Part shown: positions 27,902 to 36,716 of the stretch, one piece after another | Layout: every line of letters starts with the position of its first letter | Position numbering within the stretch: the first letter of the stretch is position 1 | DNA from: Mycobacteroides salmoniphilum | GTDB lineage: Bacteria > Actinomycetota > Actinomycetes > Mycobacteriales > Mycobacteriaceae | Length of the DNA: 64,000 nt | NCBI RefSeq assembly: GCF_004924335.1 | Contig: NZ_CP024633.1 | Coordinates: 1,984,001 to 2,048,000, forward strand | Direction: 5' to 3' | Notes under the pieces: model-generated | Databases searched by the model: none | What the model was told of the DNA's origin: nothing | The model's input: the letters and a program-made list of their open reading frames with translations, nothing else | Translations under genes and position numbers: made by a program

Positions 27902-27920
27902 TTAGGCAACCCTAACTTGC
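27902..27920 (-). promoter_or_regulatory. IdeR-like box upstream of the MerR-FUSC operon
   Basis: On the minus strand GCAAGTTAGGGTTGCCTAA matches 13 of 19 IdeR consensus positions, including GTTAGG and CCTAA. It lies 15 bases upstream of the MerR GTG. Weaker than the irtA box, but in a promoter position in the 65-bp gap behind the DyP gene. Confidence 0.5.
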
Positions 27921-27952
27921 AAGGAGTGTCTATGGCCGAGGTGGTCCGCCTG

Positions 27953-29161
27953 CTAGCCCACCAGTGACCGTCCGAGATAGCCGCCCTCGGCCGCACCCGG
28001 TGGCATCACGAAGACGGCGGATCCGACCGCGGTGTTCCACTGATTGAACTCGTCGCGTTCGGCCAGCCTTCGTTGTACCGGGACGAACTGTGTGGCGATA
28101 TCCCGTTGGTACGCCGCGAAAATCAGACCGGAGTTCGACGATGTGCCCGGCAAGGGTGCATCGTCGAAGTTGTACGGGCGGCGCAGGAATTTCTCATGCG
28201 GATTGCGGTGGCGGGCCAGCGCGATATGTGAGGTCGCGGGAATGACCGGGATGCCGCCGCGGGTCATCTCGAGGTCGGGTTCGTCGGACTCCTTCTCGCC
28301 CGTCAGTGGCGCGCCGGTGTCGGCTCGCCGGCCCATCACCAGGTCGCGGAGTTTAGTGTCCAGCTGGTCCCATCCGTCCAGGTCCATCCGGATTCGGCGA
28401 AGGACCAGAAGTGTTCCGCCCCTGAGCCATTGATGATCCTCACCCTGGTGCCACAGCAGGCTGTCGAGCTCGGGGACGCTGGGATTCACGGTCCCGTCGA
28501 CCTGTCCCATGAGATTGCGCATGGTGCCCCCCGAGGGGTCCTCCGCACGCGATGTGCGGAATCCGGTCTGCCGCCAGCGTTCGGTGGCCAGCGAGCGCAC
28601 ATTCTTCAAGAGGACCCGGGCCGCATGTGCCACCACGAGCATGTCGTCGGCGCATATCTGCAGCAGGAGATCTCCTCCACACCAGCGCTTATCGAGTTTA
28701 TCGGTGGAGAACGCCGGGAAATCGCGTGCCGAGGCCGGGCATTTGTCGGCCAGACCCGTCTTGGTGAACGCTGACGGGCCCAGGCCCGTCGTGATCGTCA
28801 ATCGTGCTGTGGTCGTGGCTAATTCCGGCTCGGTGTCGGCGAGTGCGGGCAGGCCCTGGGTCAATCTGGCGGCGTCGGTGGTCCATAGACGCAAGATGGA
28901 CCGCAGGTTGTCACGGGCGGCGCGTTCGTCTGTGCTGCTGCCGGGCAGCAGATCCAGCGCGAGGAACAGAGCGTGCGACTGCGGTGCGGTGATGATCCCG
29001 GCCTGGTGCTCACCGTAGAACGGTTCGAGAGTGGGGGCGCCTTGCGGTCGCGCGGCTTGGGATTGGGCCGACCATGCCGACAGCCCGGCTCCCGCCGTGA
29101 GGGCGGCAGCGGCGCCGCCGCCGACAATGAGTCCCCGTCGGGACAAAGAACGACGCGTCAT
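27953..29161 (-). CDS. Tat-exported DyP-type haem peroxidase (EfeB/DtpA-like)
   Basis: 402 residues. The twin-arginine signal MTRRSLSRRGLIVGGGAAAAL is followed by a cleavable hydrophobic stretch. The DyP signature is GQVDGT (NLMGQVDGTVNPSVPE); the candidate proximal haem histidine region is ATSHIALARHRNPHE; the C-terminal ALPGTSSNSGLIFAAYQRD is typical. Exported DyPs of this type act on haem/iron (EfeB) or with copper chaperones (DtpA of Streptomyces). It is 2 bp downstream of the PCuAC gene, favouring the copper-linked DtpA role. No EfeO or EfeU gene is adjacent. Confidence 0.88.
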   Translation of the reverse strand: MTRRSLSRRGLIVGGGAAAALTAGAGLSAWSAQSQAARPQGAPTLEPFYGEHQAGIITAPQSHALFLALDLLPGSSTDERAARDNLRSILRLWTTDAARLTQGLPALADTEPELATTTARLTITTGLGPSAFTKTGLADKCPASARDFPAFSTDKLDKRWCGGDLLLQICADDMLVVAHAARVLLKNVRSLATERWRQTGFRTSRAEDPSGGTMRNLMGQVDGTVNPSVPELDSLLWHQGEDHQWLRGGTLLVLRRIRMDLDGWDQLDTKLRDLVMGRRADTGAPLTGEKESDEPDLEMTRGGIPVIPATSHIALARHRNPHEKFLRRPYNFDDAPLPGTSSNSGLIFAAYQRDIATQFVPVQRRLAERDEFNQWNTAVGSAVFVMPPGAAEGGYLGRSLVG

Positions 29162-29163
29162 GC

Positions 29164-29628
29164 TCAGGGCTGGTAGTTCTCGTTACCGCCTGCGAAGTCG
29201 CGGATCTGGGCGGTGAGGGGCTTGGTCGAGCCGTCCTGGAAGGCCAGCGTGATGACGACGTCCTGACCCGGACGCAGGGGAGCGGTCAATCCCATGAGCA
29301 TGACGTGATCGCCGCCCGGAGACAGCTTGTGATCGCCGTTGGCGGGAATGACGACCCCGCCTTCCTTGGGGCGCATCAGTCCGCCCGCGGTGACCTCGTG
29401 GAGTTCAACGGATCGGGCGGATGGAGAGGTGGCAGACACGATGCGCGCCTCGCTGGAGCCGTTGTTGTGCACGGTGCCGAATACCGAGGTCATGGAGCCG
29501 TCGGGCGCGGACTTGGCCCATTGGTCCGTGATGGTGACTTCGGAAGCCTGCTCGGCAGGCGTGGACTCATGCGCCGAACAACCGGCGAGCAAGGACAGCG
29601 CGACTGCTGCCGGGATGACGATCTTCAC
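29164..29628 (-). CDS. Extracytoplasmic copper chaperone, PCu(A)C family lipoprotein
   Basis: 154 residues. Lipoprotein signal with lipobox LLAGC (Cys17). The PCuAC domain holds the copper ligands in order: His of VELHEV, Met of GGLM, His/Lys of NGDHKL, and His-x-Met in GGDHVMLMGL. It binds Cu(I) outside the membrane and delivers it to cuproenzymes. It sits between a GntR gene (6 bp upstream) and the DyP peroxidase (2 bp downstream). Clustering of PCuAC and DyP genes is known from Streptomyces copper-trafficking loci. Confidence 0.85.
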   Translation of the reverse strand: MKIVIPAAVALSLLAGCSAHESTPAEQASEVTITDQWAKSAPDGSMTSVFGTVHNNGSSEARIVSATSPSARSVELHEVTAGGLMRPKEGGVVIPANGDHKLSPGGDHVMLMGLTAPLRPGQDVVITLAFQDGSTKPLTAQIRDFAGGNENYQP

Positions 29629-29634
29629 GTTCAG

Positions 29635-30351
29635 CTAGTCGTGCGGATGGTGACGAAAGTTCCGGCCGGGCGGCATTCGGCGCAGGCTCAGCTCCGTAAA
29701 GAGCTTCTCGGTGGCGGACGTGGCGGCATCGATATCACCGGCGATGACGCCCTCGACGAGCGTGGTGTGTTCGTGCTCGAACGAGCACTCCGCACCGATC
29801 GGGTTACCGCGCATGTAGTGGTCCATTTGGCCCAGAAGTGAATCGTAAAGTTCCAGGTAAAGGGCGTTGTGGCTGGCCGCGACAACGGCGCGGTGTACAG
29901 CGATGTCGGTGGAGATGGCCTCCTCGACATTCCTGGGTGCGACATGCAGCGGCGCCCACAGCTCGTTGCGCCGCTGCAGCAGAGCGCGCAGCTGTTCGAT
30001 GTCATCCTCATCACGTCGCTGCGCGGCGAGCCCGGCGGCGGTCACTTCGAGGGTCTGCCGCAGTTCGATCAGATCGCGGTCGTTGGCGGCGGCGAAGTAG
30101 TCGGCGATGGCCGAGCCGCTGCCGCCGACGGAGAGCACGTAGGTGCCGGAGCCCTGCCGTCGTTCCAGCATTCCGGCGTGCACCAGGGCCTGGACGGCCT
30201 CTCTAATTGTGTTGCGGGAGGTTCCGGTGAGCTCGCACAATTCAGGTTCAGTGGGAATGCGCGCACCGATGGCCCAGCGTCCCGACTGAATCTCCTCACG
30301 GAGTTGCTCGGTGACCTGGCCAATCAGTGTTTGGCGACGGACCGGCTGCAT
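29635..30351 (-). CDS. FadR-type GntR transcriptional regulator (FCD domain)
   Basis: 238 residues. The winged helix is at about 5-75 (VTEQLREEIQSGRWAIGARIPTEPELCELTGTSRNTIREAVQALVHAGMLERRQGSGTYV) and the all-helical FCD ligand domain at 90-225 (LIELRQTLEVTAAGLAAQRRDEDDI, DIAVHRAVVAASHN). It starts ATG 30351, divergent from the MFS gene at 30439. It is also 6 bp upstream of the copper chaperone gene, so it may control both directions. The FCD domain usually binds a metal-chelated carboxylate. Confidence 0.88.
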   Translation of the reverse strand: MQPVRRQTLIGQVTEQLREEIQSGRWAIGARIPTEPELCELTGTSRNTIREAVQALVHAGMLERRQGSGTYVLSVGGSGSAIADYFAAANDRDLIELRQTLEVTAAGLAAQRRDEDDIEQLRALLQRRNELWAPLHVAPRNVEEAISTDIAVHRAVVAASHNALYLELYDSLLGQMDHYMRGNPIGAECSFEHEHTTLVEGVIAGDIDAATSATEKLFTELSLRRMPPGRNFRHHPHD

Positions 30352-30438
30352 GACGGCTCATCGTAGCGTGCGGCGGAAATCACCTTGAACATATTCATCC
30401 ATTCATCCTATGATTTGCCGGGGCGTAGAGGAGGATGG

Positions 30439-31704
30439 ATGTTGACCGCGACCACGCAGGACACCGGAACCGCCGCGCATGATGCGATGCGGGCCGTATC
30501 GGCTGCCGCGTTGCGCCGTGGGCGCCTGATGGTGCTGGTTGCGATCCTGCTGTTCGCGCTGTGCCTTCGTTCCGCGGTCACCTCGCTGACCCCGCTGCTG
30601 ACCCAGATCTCTCACGAGGTCGGGTTCGGTTCCGCGGTGATCGGCGTGTTCGGGATGCTGCCGACAGCCATGTTCGCCGTCGCGGGGCTGGTGACGCCCG
30701 CACTCACCGAGCGATTCGGTCTGGAGCGCACGACGCTGGCCGCGGTGGTGGCCACGGTTATCGGTATGGCGGCCCGGCCCGCGATGAACTCAACCGGCGG
30801 GCTGTTAGTGCTGTCCTGCGTGGCGCTGCTCGGTATGGGCATTGGCAACGTGGTGATCCCACCGTTGGTCAAGCGGTACTTCTCGCATCGCGTCGCGCTG
30901 ATGAGCGCTTCCTATCTCACGGTGTTGCAGATCGGCACCACGGTTCCGGCGTTGACGGCGGTGCCCCTCGCCGATGTGTACGGATGGCGATTCTCGCTGG
31001 CGGCCTGGGTGCTGGTTCCGATCGCCGCTCTGCTGCCGTGGATCGGCGTCGTCATCGCGCGTCGCGGCTACGATGTCGTCGATCACTCCGCTGATCCGCA
31101 TGCGGATTCGTCTGTGGTAGGTCAGGTTTGGCGCTCACCCTTGGCGTGGGGCATGGCCGGCATGTTCGGCATGACGTCCTTGGTCACGTATTCGATGTTC
31201 ACCTGGATCCCGGCCATCTTGACTTCGGTCGGCGGCAGCGCCGCGCTCGGCGGTGTGATGGTGGCGCTCTTCTCGGGTGTGGGATTCATCGGCACGCTGA
31301 CCATCCCGCCGTTGGCGGCGCGTATGCGCAATCCGTTCCCGTTGGTGGTGGCATGCCTGGTGTGCTTCGTCGTCGGGTTCGCCGGGCTGTTGTGGCTGCC
31401 GATGACCGCGACCGCGGTGTGGGTGATCATGCTCGGGTTCGGGCCGTCCACGTTCCCGCTGGGGTTGACGCTGGTGAACCTGCGTACCCGCACGGCCGCC
31501 GGTTCCGCGGCGCTGTCCGGGTTTACTCAAGGGGTTGGCTACGCCGTCGCCTGCCTGGGCCCGGTGTTGTTCGGCGTGCTGCACGATGTGACCGGTGGCT
31601 GGTACGCGCCGTTCGGCCTCCTGCTCGTCGCGATCACGGTGCTGGGTATCGGAGCCTTCCAGGCGTGCAAGCCACGCATGCTGGAAGACACCTGGAACCG
31701 CTGA
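30439..31704 (+). CDS. MFS transporter, CynX/NimT-type
   Basis: 421 residues from ATG 30439, which has GAGGAGG 4-5 bases upstream; an 18-residue upstream extension is rejected. About 12 hydrophobic segments, beginning GRLMVLVAILLFALCLRSAVTSLTPLL. The CynX family transports cyanate, nitroimidazoles or other small compounds. It is divergent from the FCD-type GntR regulator across an 87-bp gap holding tandem ATTCATCC repeats (30393-30408), a possible operator. It converges on the permease gene at 31730. Confidence 0.82.
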   Translation: MLTATTQDTGTAAHDAMRAVSAAALRRGRLMVLVAILLFALCLRSAVTSLTPLLTQISHEVGFGSAVIGVFGMLPTAMFAVAGLVTPALTERFGLERTTLAAVVATVIGMAARPAMNSTGGLLVLSCVALLGMGIGNVVIPPLVKRYFSHRVALMSASYLTVLQIGTTVPALTAVPLADVYGWRFSLAAWVLVPIAALLPWIGVVIARRGYDVVDHSADPHADSSVVGQVWRSPLAWGMAGMFGMTSLVTYSMFTWIPAILTSVGGSAALGGVMVALFSGVGFIGTLTIPPLAARMRNPFPLVVACLVCFVVGFAGLLWLPMTATAVWVIMLGFGPSTFPLGLTLVNLRTRTAAGSAALSGFTQGVGYAVACLGPVLFGVLHDVTGGWYAPFGLLLVAITVLGIGAFQACKPRMLEDTWNR

Positions 31705-31729
31705 GTCGGTCTGCCGGGCCGCGTTGCTG

Positions 31730-33214
31730 CTACCTTTCTGGTCCGGCCGGAGGGGCGTCGAGCAGGGGAGTGTGCGCTATCACCGGGTAGGCGCCGGTGT
31801 ATCCGATGCGCTCGCGCGCGAGCTGCAGGACACGACCGCGGCAGAGGTACCACCCGGCGGTCAACACGGGGACGAGCACCGCGATCGCGATCAGGTTCCA
31901 CGCGTTCTCGTAACACATGAGCACCACCACGGCCGCCAGGAATGCCAGCGTCAGGTAGCCGGTGTATGGCGCTCCGGGCATTCGGAAACTGCCCCTCTGC
32001 AGGATGCCCCGCTGCGACCACCGGTAGAGCTGAATCTGACAGATCACGATGGTGGCCCACGACGAGATGATTCCCAAGGCCGCCAGATCCAGGGCGGTCT
32101 CGAAGGCCTCGGCAGGGATGACCAAATTCATGAATATCCCAACGAGCGTGAGAGCGCCGGTGACCGCGATGCCCATGAATGGCACTCCGCCGGAAGTCAT
32201 GCGTGACAACACCTTTGGTGCGCTACCGTTCATCGCGAGGGAGCGCAGGATTCGCCCCGTGCTGTATAGGCCGGCGTTCAGGCTCGACAAAGCCGCCGTC
32301 AAGACCACGAAGTTCATGATGTCGCCGGCGTACGGCACGCCTATCCGGGAGAAGAAGGTGACGAACGGGCTCTCACCGGCTTTGTAGGTCCCGTAGGGAA
32401 GCAGCAGCGCCAGCAGGATGAGCGAGCCCACGTAGAAGACCGCGACCCGGAACACGACCGAGTTGATGGCCCGGGGCATCACCTCTTCCGGGTTCTCGGT
32501 CTCGCCGGCGGCTATGCCGACCAGTTCGACAGCCGAGTACGCGAAGACCACTCCCGAGGTGACGATGACCAAAGCCATCAGGCCGGCGGGCAGCAGGCCG
32601 CCGTTGTCCGCAATTACCGACGGTCCCGTGCCGGCACCCTCGACCGTGAAACGGCCCGCCAAGAAGACGGTTCCGATGACCAAAAACCCCATGATGGCAA
32701 CAACTTTGATCAGGGCGGCCCAGAACTCCATCTCACCGAACAGTTTGACGCTGATGGTGTTCATGGTGAGCACGATGACCAAGGCGATGAGCGCGATGGC
32801 CCACTGCGGGATGGCTTTGAAGGCGCTCCAGTAGTGCATGTACAGCGCGATGGCGGTGACATCGACGATGGCGGTGGCGGCCCAGTTGAAGAAGTACATC
32901 CAGCCCGCGACGTATGCCGCCTTCTCGCCCAGGAATTCGCGTGCATACGACACGAAGGACCCCGAGGACGGCCGGTGCAAGATCAGCTCGCCCAGCGCGC
33001 GCAGGATGAAGAACACGAACACACCGCAGACCGCATAGACCAAGAACAAGCCCGGTCCCGCGCTGTGCAACCGGCCACCGGCGCCCATGAACAGCCCCGT
33101 GCCGATGGCACCGCCGATACCGATCATTTGGACTTGCCGGTTCTTCAGCCCCTTGTGGTAACCCTGTTCCTCAGGGGCGGGGGCCGGTGTGTCGTATGTT
33201 GCTGGGGACGCCAT
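31730..33214 (-). CDS. Amino-acid permease, L-asparagine permease-like (AnsP family)
   Basis: 494 residues, about 12 membrane segments. The N-terminal [32 protein letters not shown], the helix-3 region [29 protein letters not shown] and [25 protein letters not shown] are amino-acid permease signatures. The overall sequence resembles mycobacterial AnsP1/AnsP2, which import asparagine. Monocistronic: it converges on the MFS gene and lies 235 bp from the cold shock gene. That 235-bp gap holds only a terminator. Confidence 0.85.
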   Translation of the reverse strand: MASPATYDTPAPAPEEQGYHKGLKNRQVQMIGIGGAIGTGLFMGAGGRLHSAGPGLFLVYAVCGVFVFFILRALGELILHRPSSGSFVSYAREFLGEKAAYVAGWMYFFNWAATAIVDVTAIALYMHYWSAFKAIPQWAIALIALVIVLTMNTISVKLFGEMEFWAALIKVVAIMGFLVIGTVFLAGRFTVEGAGTGPSVIADNGGLLPAGLMALVIVTSGVVFAYSAVELVGIAAGETENPEEVMPRAINSVVFRVAVFYVGSLILLALLLPYGTYKAGESPFVTFFSRIGVPYAGDIMNFVVLTAALSSLNAGLYSTGRILRSLAMNGSAPKVLSRMTSGGVPFMGIAVTGALTLVGIFMNLVIPAEAFETALDLAALGIISSWATIVICQIQLYRWSQRGILQRGSFRMPGAPYTGYLTLAFLAAVVVLMCYENAWNLIAIAVLVPVLTAGWYLCRGRVLQLARERIGYTGAYPVIAHTPLLDAPPAGPER

Positions 33215-33393
33215 CGTGCGACGGTATCGACCGAAAAGTTGCTGACTGGAACAACGAGGTTACGAACATGCTGCGCAACTCCGGCTGATGACCGGGCGGA
33301 GTCATCCGGGGAGCGGTCCGGCGCGCTCATCTGATCACGTCAGGTCGGCGGGGGCTGCCGCCGGGCTGCACAACGTTAAGGGGAGCCAACGAA

Positions 33394-33431
33394 CTATGGG
33401 TCGGCAAAGGATAACCCTTGCCGACCCATAG
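33394..33431 (-). terminator. Terminator of the cold shock gene
   Basis: A 14-bp perfect stem, CTATGGGTCGGCAA paired with TTGCCGACCCATAG, around a 10-base loop. It begins 18 bp past the cspA stop on the minus strand. No clear U-run follows. It is the strongest hairpin in the 235-bp intergenic region. Confidence 0.75.
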
Positions 33432-33449
33432 ATTCCGTAAAGATAAAGA

Positions 33450-33653
33450 TCAGATCGCGGTCACTCCGGTGGCCTGGGGGCCCTTGGCGCCCTGTCCTAC
33501 CTCGAACTGAACCCGCTGGTTCTCCTCCAGTGAGCGGAAACCGCCACCTTGGATCTCGGAGTAGTGGACGAAGACGTCCGCACTGCCGTCATCGGGGGAG
33601 ATGAAGCCGAAGCCCTTTTCTCCGTTGAACCATTTCACGGTTCCTTGCGTCAT
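33450..33653 (-). CDS. cspA: Cold shock protein
   Basis: 67 residues, one cold-shock domain. RNP1 is KGFGFI and RNP2 is VFVHYSEI; the N-terminus [23 protein letters not shown] is nearly invariant in the family. It is an RNA-chaperone OB-fold protein of the cytoplasm. The 182 bp upstream (33654-33835) contain no gene and probably include a long 5' leader, common for csp mRNAs. A strong hairpin follows the gene. Confidence 0.96.
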   Translation of the reverse strand: MTQGTVKWFNGEKGFGFISPDDGSADVFVHYSEIQGGGFRSLEENQRVQFEVGQGAKGPQATGVTAI

Positions 33654-33835
33654 ATTCTTGTACTTCTTTCATTTACTTTCGTGAATGCAGAACACATTCG
33701 CCCGACAGCATACCCGGCCAATCCAGTCGGTAGTGCAAATCCGGTAGTGCAAATTAGGCGTAGCCGAGGCATCGGTGTCCCGGGCCAGCTCCCGTCGAAC
33801 CTGGTGGCCTGGAATGTCCGTGTGGTCTATGTGGC

Positions 33836-34837
33836 CTATGTGGTGAGGACGGCGCGGATGTCGGCGGCCTGAATGTCGACTGTTTGTGGTCCGTTGCCGG
33901 TTACTAGCCCAACTTCTGTATCTGACAGCAGGATGAGGTCGGTCGGGACTGGGGCTGTCCGCACCGTAAACCCGGCTTCGCGTAGACCTTCGTCGACGAA
34001 GTACTCCAGCCGGGTGGGGCCCGGTGGGATGTGGACGTATCCCTGGTCCAGCATGCCGGTTTCACCTTCCCTGCCGACGGTGGTGACTTCGGCGGCCAGG
34101 AAAGGGTTGTCTTGCACCTGAATTGGCCTGCCAGTTTCGTCGACGCGCCAATTCGTCGAGGTTAGGGCGATCGGCGCGTGGCAGATCAGGGAGATGTACA
34201 CGCCGTTCTCCCGCGCCAGATGCAGCACTTCACCAAGCCAGCGGTTTTTGTGAAAGTCGACCATCGGGGCGTGGCCCCCCGGAGCGTGGATGAAGTCGAA
34301 ATCAGCGAGGCTGAAATCGTCGGAGGGGTCGCGGTGTTTGCGGATCAGCTCCGGCAGCGAGGCATATTGCTTGGGCTGCAAGGCTTGCACTCGACGTACC
34401 AGCTCGGGGCGGAACGCCAGGACTTCGGCGTCGGTGGAGGGCAGTGGATCGGTGATGGGCAGCTGTCCGAGGTGGCGCTCGAGGAGCCGCAGTTCGTGCT
34501 CCCGCCGTTCGACCAGGTCGGCGTATTTGTGCCGGTAGGCGTCGATGTTGAAATGCGGATCGGAGAACTGCTGCACCGAATCCGCATAGACATCTGTCAT
34601 GTTGTCGGTTGCGTGCCACGGGATAGAGAAGCCGTTGGTATCGATCTGCGGCACTTCTCCATCCGGGGTGGCGAAGGTGAACGTGTAGTCATTCTCAAAC
34701 TCGGCGAGCACTTGTGCCAGCTCGACATGAAAGAACCCGATCGGGATGGATGGCACAGCGGCAGGCTCGGTCAGCGGCAGCTGGCGTGCCGACGACAAGA
34801 TGATCAGTGCACGGCGCTTGGTTGTCTCATTGGGCAT
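33836..34837 (-). CDS. DJ-1/PfpI-family (Hsp31-like) class-I glutamine-amidotransferase-fold protein
   Basis: 333 residues. The nucleophile elbow is SLICHAP with its Cys, preceded by DFIHAPGGHAPMVDF, which supplies the oxyanion and Glu/Asp-type pocket. An unusually long insertion (about residues 75-165, charged and helical: RHKYADLVERREHELRLLERHL) lies between the first strands and the elbow. Family members include glyoxalase III/deglycase and isonitrile hydratase-like enzymes. It is last in a four-gene minus-strand operon with an SDR, an LLM oxidoreductase and a hydrolase, suggesting detoxification of a reactive carbonyl or catabolism. Confidence 0.8.
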   Translation of the reverse strand: MPNETTKRRALIILSSARQLPLTEPAAVPSIPIGFFHVELAQVLAEFENDYTFTFATPDGEVPQIDTNGFSIPWHATDNMTDVYADSVQQFSDPHFNIDAYRHKYADLVERREHELRLLERHLGQLPITDPLPSTDAEVLAFRPELVRRVQALQPKQYASLPELIRKHRDPSDDFSLADFDFIHAPGGHAPMVDFHKNRWLGEVLHLARENGVYISLICHAPIALTSTNWRVDETGRPIQVQDNPFLAAEVTTVGREGETGMLDQGYVHIPPGPTRLEYFVDEGLREAGFTVRTAPVPTDLILLSDTEVGLVTGNGPQTVDIQAADIRAVLTT

Positions 34838-34896
34838 GAATAAGCTCGGCTCGTTCCTGGCTGGTGTGGCGGACGAAGGGGGCGTCTGTGCGCGGT

Positions 34897-35706
34897 CTAG
34901 TTGATGGTCGAGAGAATCCCGCCGTTGACATAGAGCGTCTGCGCGGTTGTCCAGCGGCTTTCGGGGAGCACCAATAGTCTTGCTACGGGCAGTATGTCGT
35001 CACCTCTCCCGATTTGTCCGTTGATGCTCATCGACTGCAGCCAGTCGATGTTCGCATCGGATTCCGCCGGGTAGAAGAAGCTCGTCTGCAAGGGGCCGGG
35101 TGCAATGCAGTTGACGGTGATTCCGCGGCCACCCACCTCTTTGGCGAGTGCCTTGGTGAAATGTTCGACGGGGGCCTTGGATCCGGCATAGGCGCTGTAT
35201 GTCGGCGCCAGTGCGCCGACCATGGCGGTGATAAAGCTCAGGATCCGGCCGTCATCGGCCATTCGGCGTGCGGCCTCTCGCATCATGAAAAACACCGTCT
35301 TGGCGTTGGTGTCGAAGACGGCGTCATACTCGTCTTCGGTGATGTCCGCCAGAGGTTTCCGCACGATCATCCCGGCGGTATTGATGAGGATGTCCCATTG
35401 TCCGAACGCCTCGAAAGTGAAGTCGATCAGTTTGGTGCAGTTGGCAGGCACCGCCAGGTCGGCCTGATAGCTCACCGCCTCGCCGCCGGCCTCCTGGATC
35501 TGGCTGACCACCTCGGCCGCCTTGTCCTTCTTATTGTCGCTGCGATAGTGCACCACAACCAGGGCTCCATCGTGGGCGAGCGTTCGGGCAAGCGCGGCAC
35601 CCATATTGGCAGAGGCACCGGTTACCACGGCCACTTTCCCGGCCAAGGGCCGCTCCGTGGGGCGGTACGGCTGCACTGTCTGGATCGAATCGGGAATCTC
35701 TACCAT
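34897..35706 (-). CDS. Short-chain dehydrogenase/reductase
   Basis: 269 residues. The NAD(P) motif is VVTGASANMGAAL; the structural motif reads NTAG; the active site is YAGSK. At the usual catalytic serine position, 13 residues before the Tyr, I read Thr (SFITAMVG). The C-terminal TLYVNGGILST is classical for SDRs. The HYRSD after strand 2 suggests NADP preference. It is flanked by LLM oxidoreductase and DJ-1 genes with gaps of 35 and 59 bp. The substrate is unknown. Confidence 0.85.
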   Translation of the reverse strand: MVEIPDSIQTVQPYRPTERPLAGKVAVVTGASANMGAALARTLAHDGALVVVHYRSDNKKDKAAEVVSQIQEAGGEAVSYQADLAVPANCTKLIDFTFEAFGQWDILINTAGMIVRKPLADITEDEYDAVFDTNAKTVFFMMREAARRMADDGRILSFITAMVGALAPTYSAYAGSKAPVEHFTKALAKEVGGRGITVNCIAPGPLQTSFFYPAESDANIDWLQSMSINGQIGRGDDILPVARLLVLPESRWTTAQTLYVNGGILSTIN

Positions 35707-35741
35707 GGTGAGTCCTTTCGTATGTAGTGCTTGGTGACGGG

Positions 35742-36605
35742 TTAGGCGATGCCTGATAGTGCCTCAGCCAGAGGGGTGAGCACCGACGGGTCCAGCGGGA
35801 GTGGCAAGTAGATGACGGCGGCATCCAGTCCGGCGGCACCGAATGCGGCGATTTCATCTGTGAGCCGCGAAATATCGTCAGGAGAACCCGACGTAAGCCA
35901 CACGTGGGCTGAGGTCAGGATCTCCGAGGGGTCGCGCCCCAGCTCCATGCAATGTGCATGCAGCACATCGCGTTTGCGGGCGAACTCGAGGGGCGTGCCG
36001 TTGGGAAAGTTCCAATGCTGCGCGTACCGCGCGACAAGAGGTAACGTCCGCTTCTCCCCGTTGCCGCCGATGAGAATCGGCGGATGGGGACGCTGTGGCC
36101 CCTTGGGTTCGCAGTACGCGTCGGTGACGGTGAAGTACTGGCCGCGGAAGCTGGTGGTCTGCTGGGAGAGCAGGTCAATGATGACGTGGCAGGCCTCATC
36201 GAAACGGTCGAACCGTTCCGTCAGCGAGCCGAGTTCTATGCCGTAGGCATTTGATTCGTCCTCGTTCCAGCCCGCGCCGAGGCCCAGCTCAAGCCGGCCA
36301 CCAGAGACGATATCGGCGGTCGCGGCCATGTTCGCGAGCACAGCGGGATGGCGGTAGTGAACGCCCGTCACCAGGGTTCCCAGGCGCAGCCGGGTGGTCT
36401 CCCGCGCAAGTGCGGCCAGCATCATCCAGCCTTCTAGGCAGGGCCCACTGAGATTGGGCGCCGATTGTGTGGGGGATGTGATCGGGTAGAAGTGGTCGAA
36501 CAGCCAACCGGTGTGGAACTTCTCGATACCGTCGGCTTCCCGCCACACCGCCAGGATTTCAGGCCAGGTGGTGTTGTGATTGGCGGTCTTGATATCGAAA
36601 CGCAT
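35742..36605 (-). CDS. LLM-class F420-dependent oxidoreductase
   Basis: 287 residues from ATG 36605; a 25-residue upstream extension in frame is unsupported. Luciferase-like fold features: GWLFDHFYPI, RLRLGTLVTGVHYRHPAVLANMAATADIVSGGRLELGLGAGWNEDE, and PPILIGGNGEKRTLPLVARYAQHWN. These are typical of mycobacterial F420-dependent enzymes of the TIGR03560 kind. It lies 35 bp upstream of the SDR gene and 111 bp downstream of the hydrolase gene, in the operon facing the LysR regulator. Confidence 0.87.
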   Translation of the reverse strand: MRFDIKTANHNTTWPEILAVWREADGIEKFHTGWLFDHFYPITSPTQSAPNLSGPCLEGWMMLAALARETTRLRLGTLVTGVHYRHPAVLANMAATADIVSGGRLELGLGAGWNEDESNAYGIELGSLTERFDRFDEACHVIIDLLSQQTTSFRGQYFTVTDAYCEPKGPQRPHPPILIGGNGEKRTLPLVARYAQHWNFPNGTPLEFARKRDVLHAHCMELGRDPSEILTSAHVWLTSGSPDDISRLTDEIAAFGAAGLDAAVIYLPLPLDPSVLTPLAEALSGIA

Positions 36606-36716
36606 TGCGGTGCACTGCCTCTCTGCCGCCTGGATAACGTCCGCCGTCGAGCGTGAAAGTTTGGAAGGTGTGGGGACCACCCGGCCGTGAGGCGGCAGGC
36701 AGTCCCCACACCGAGC

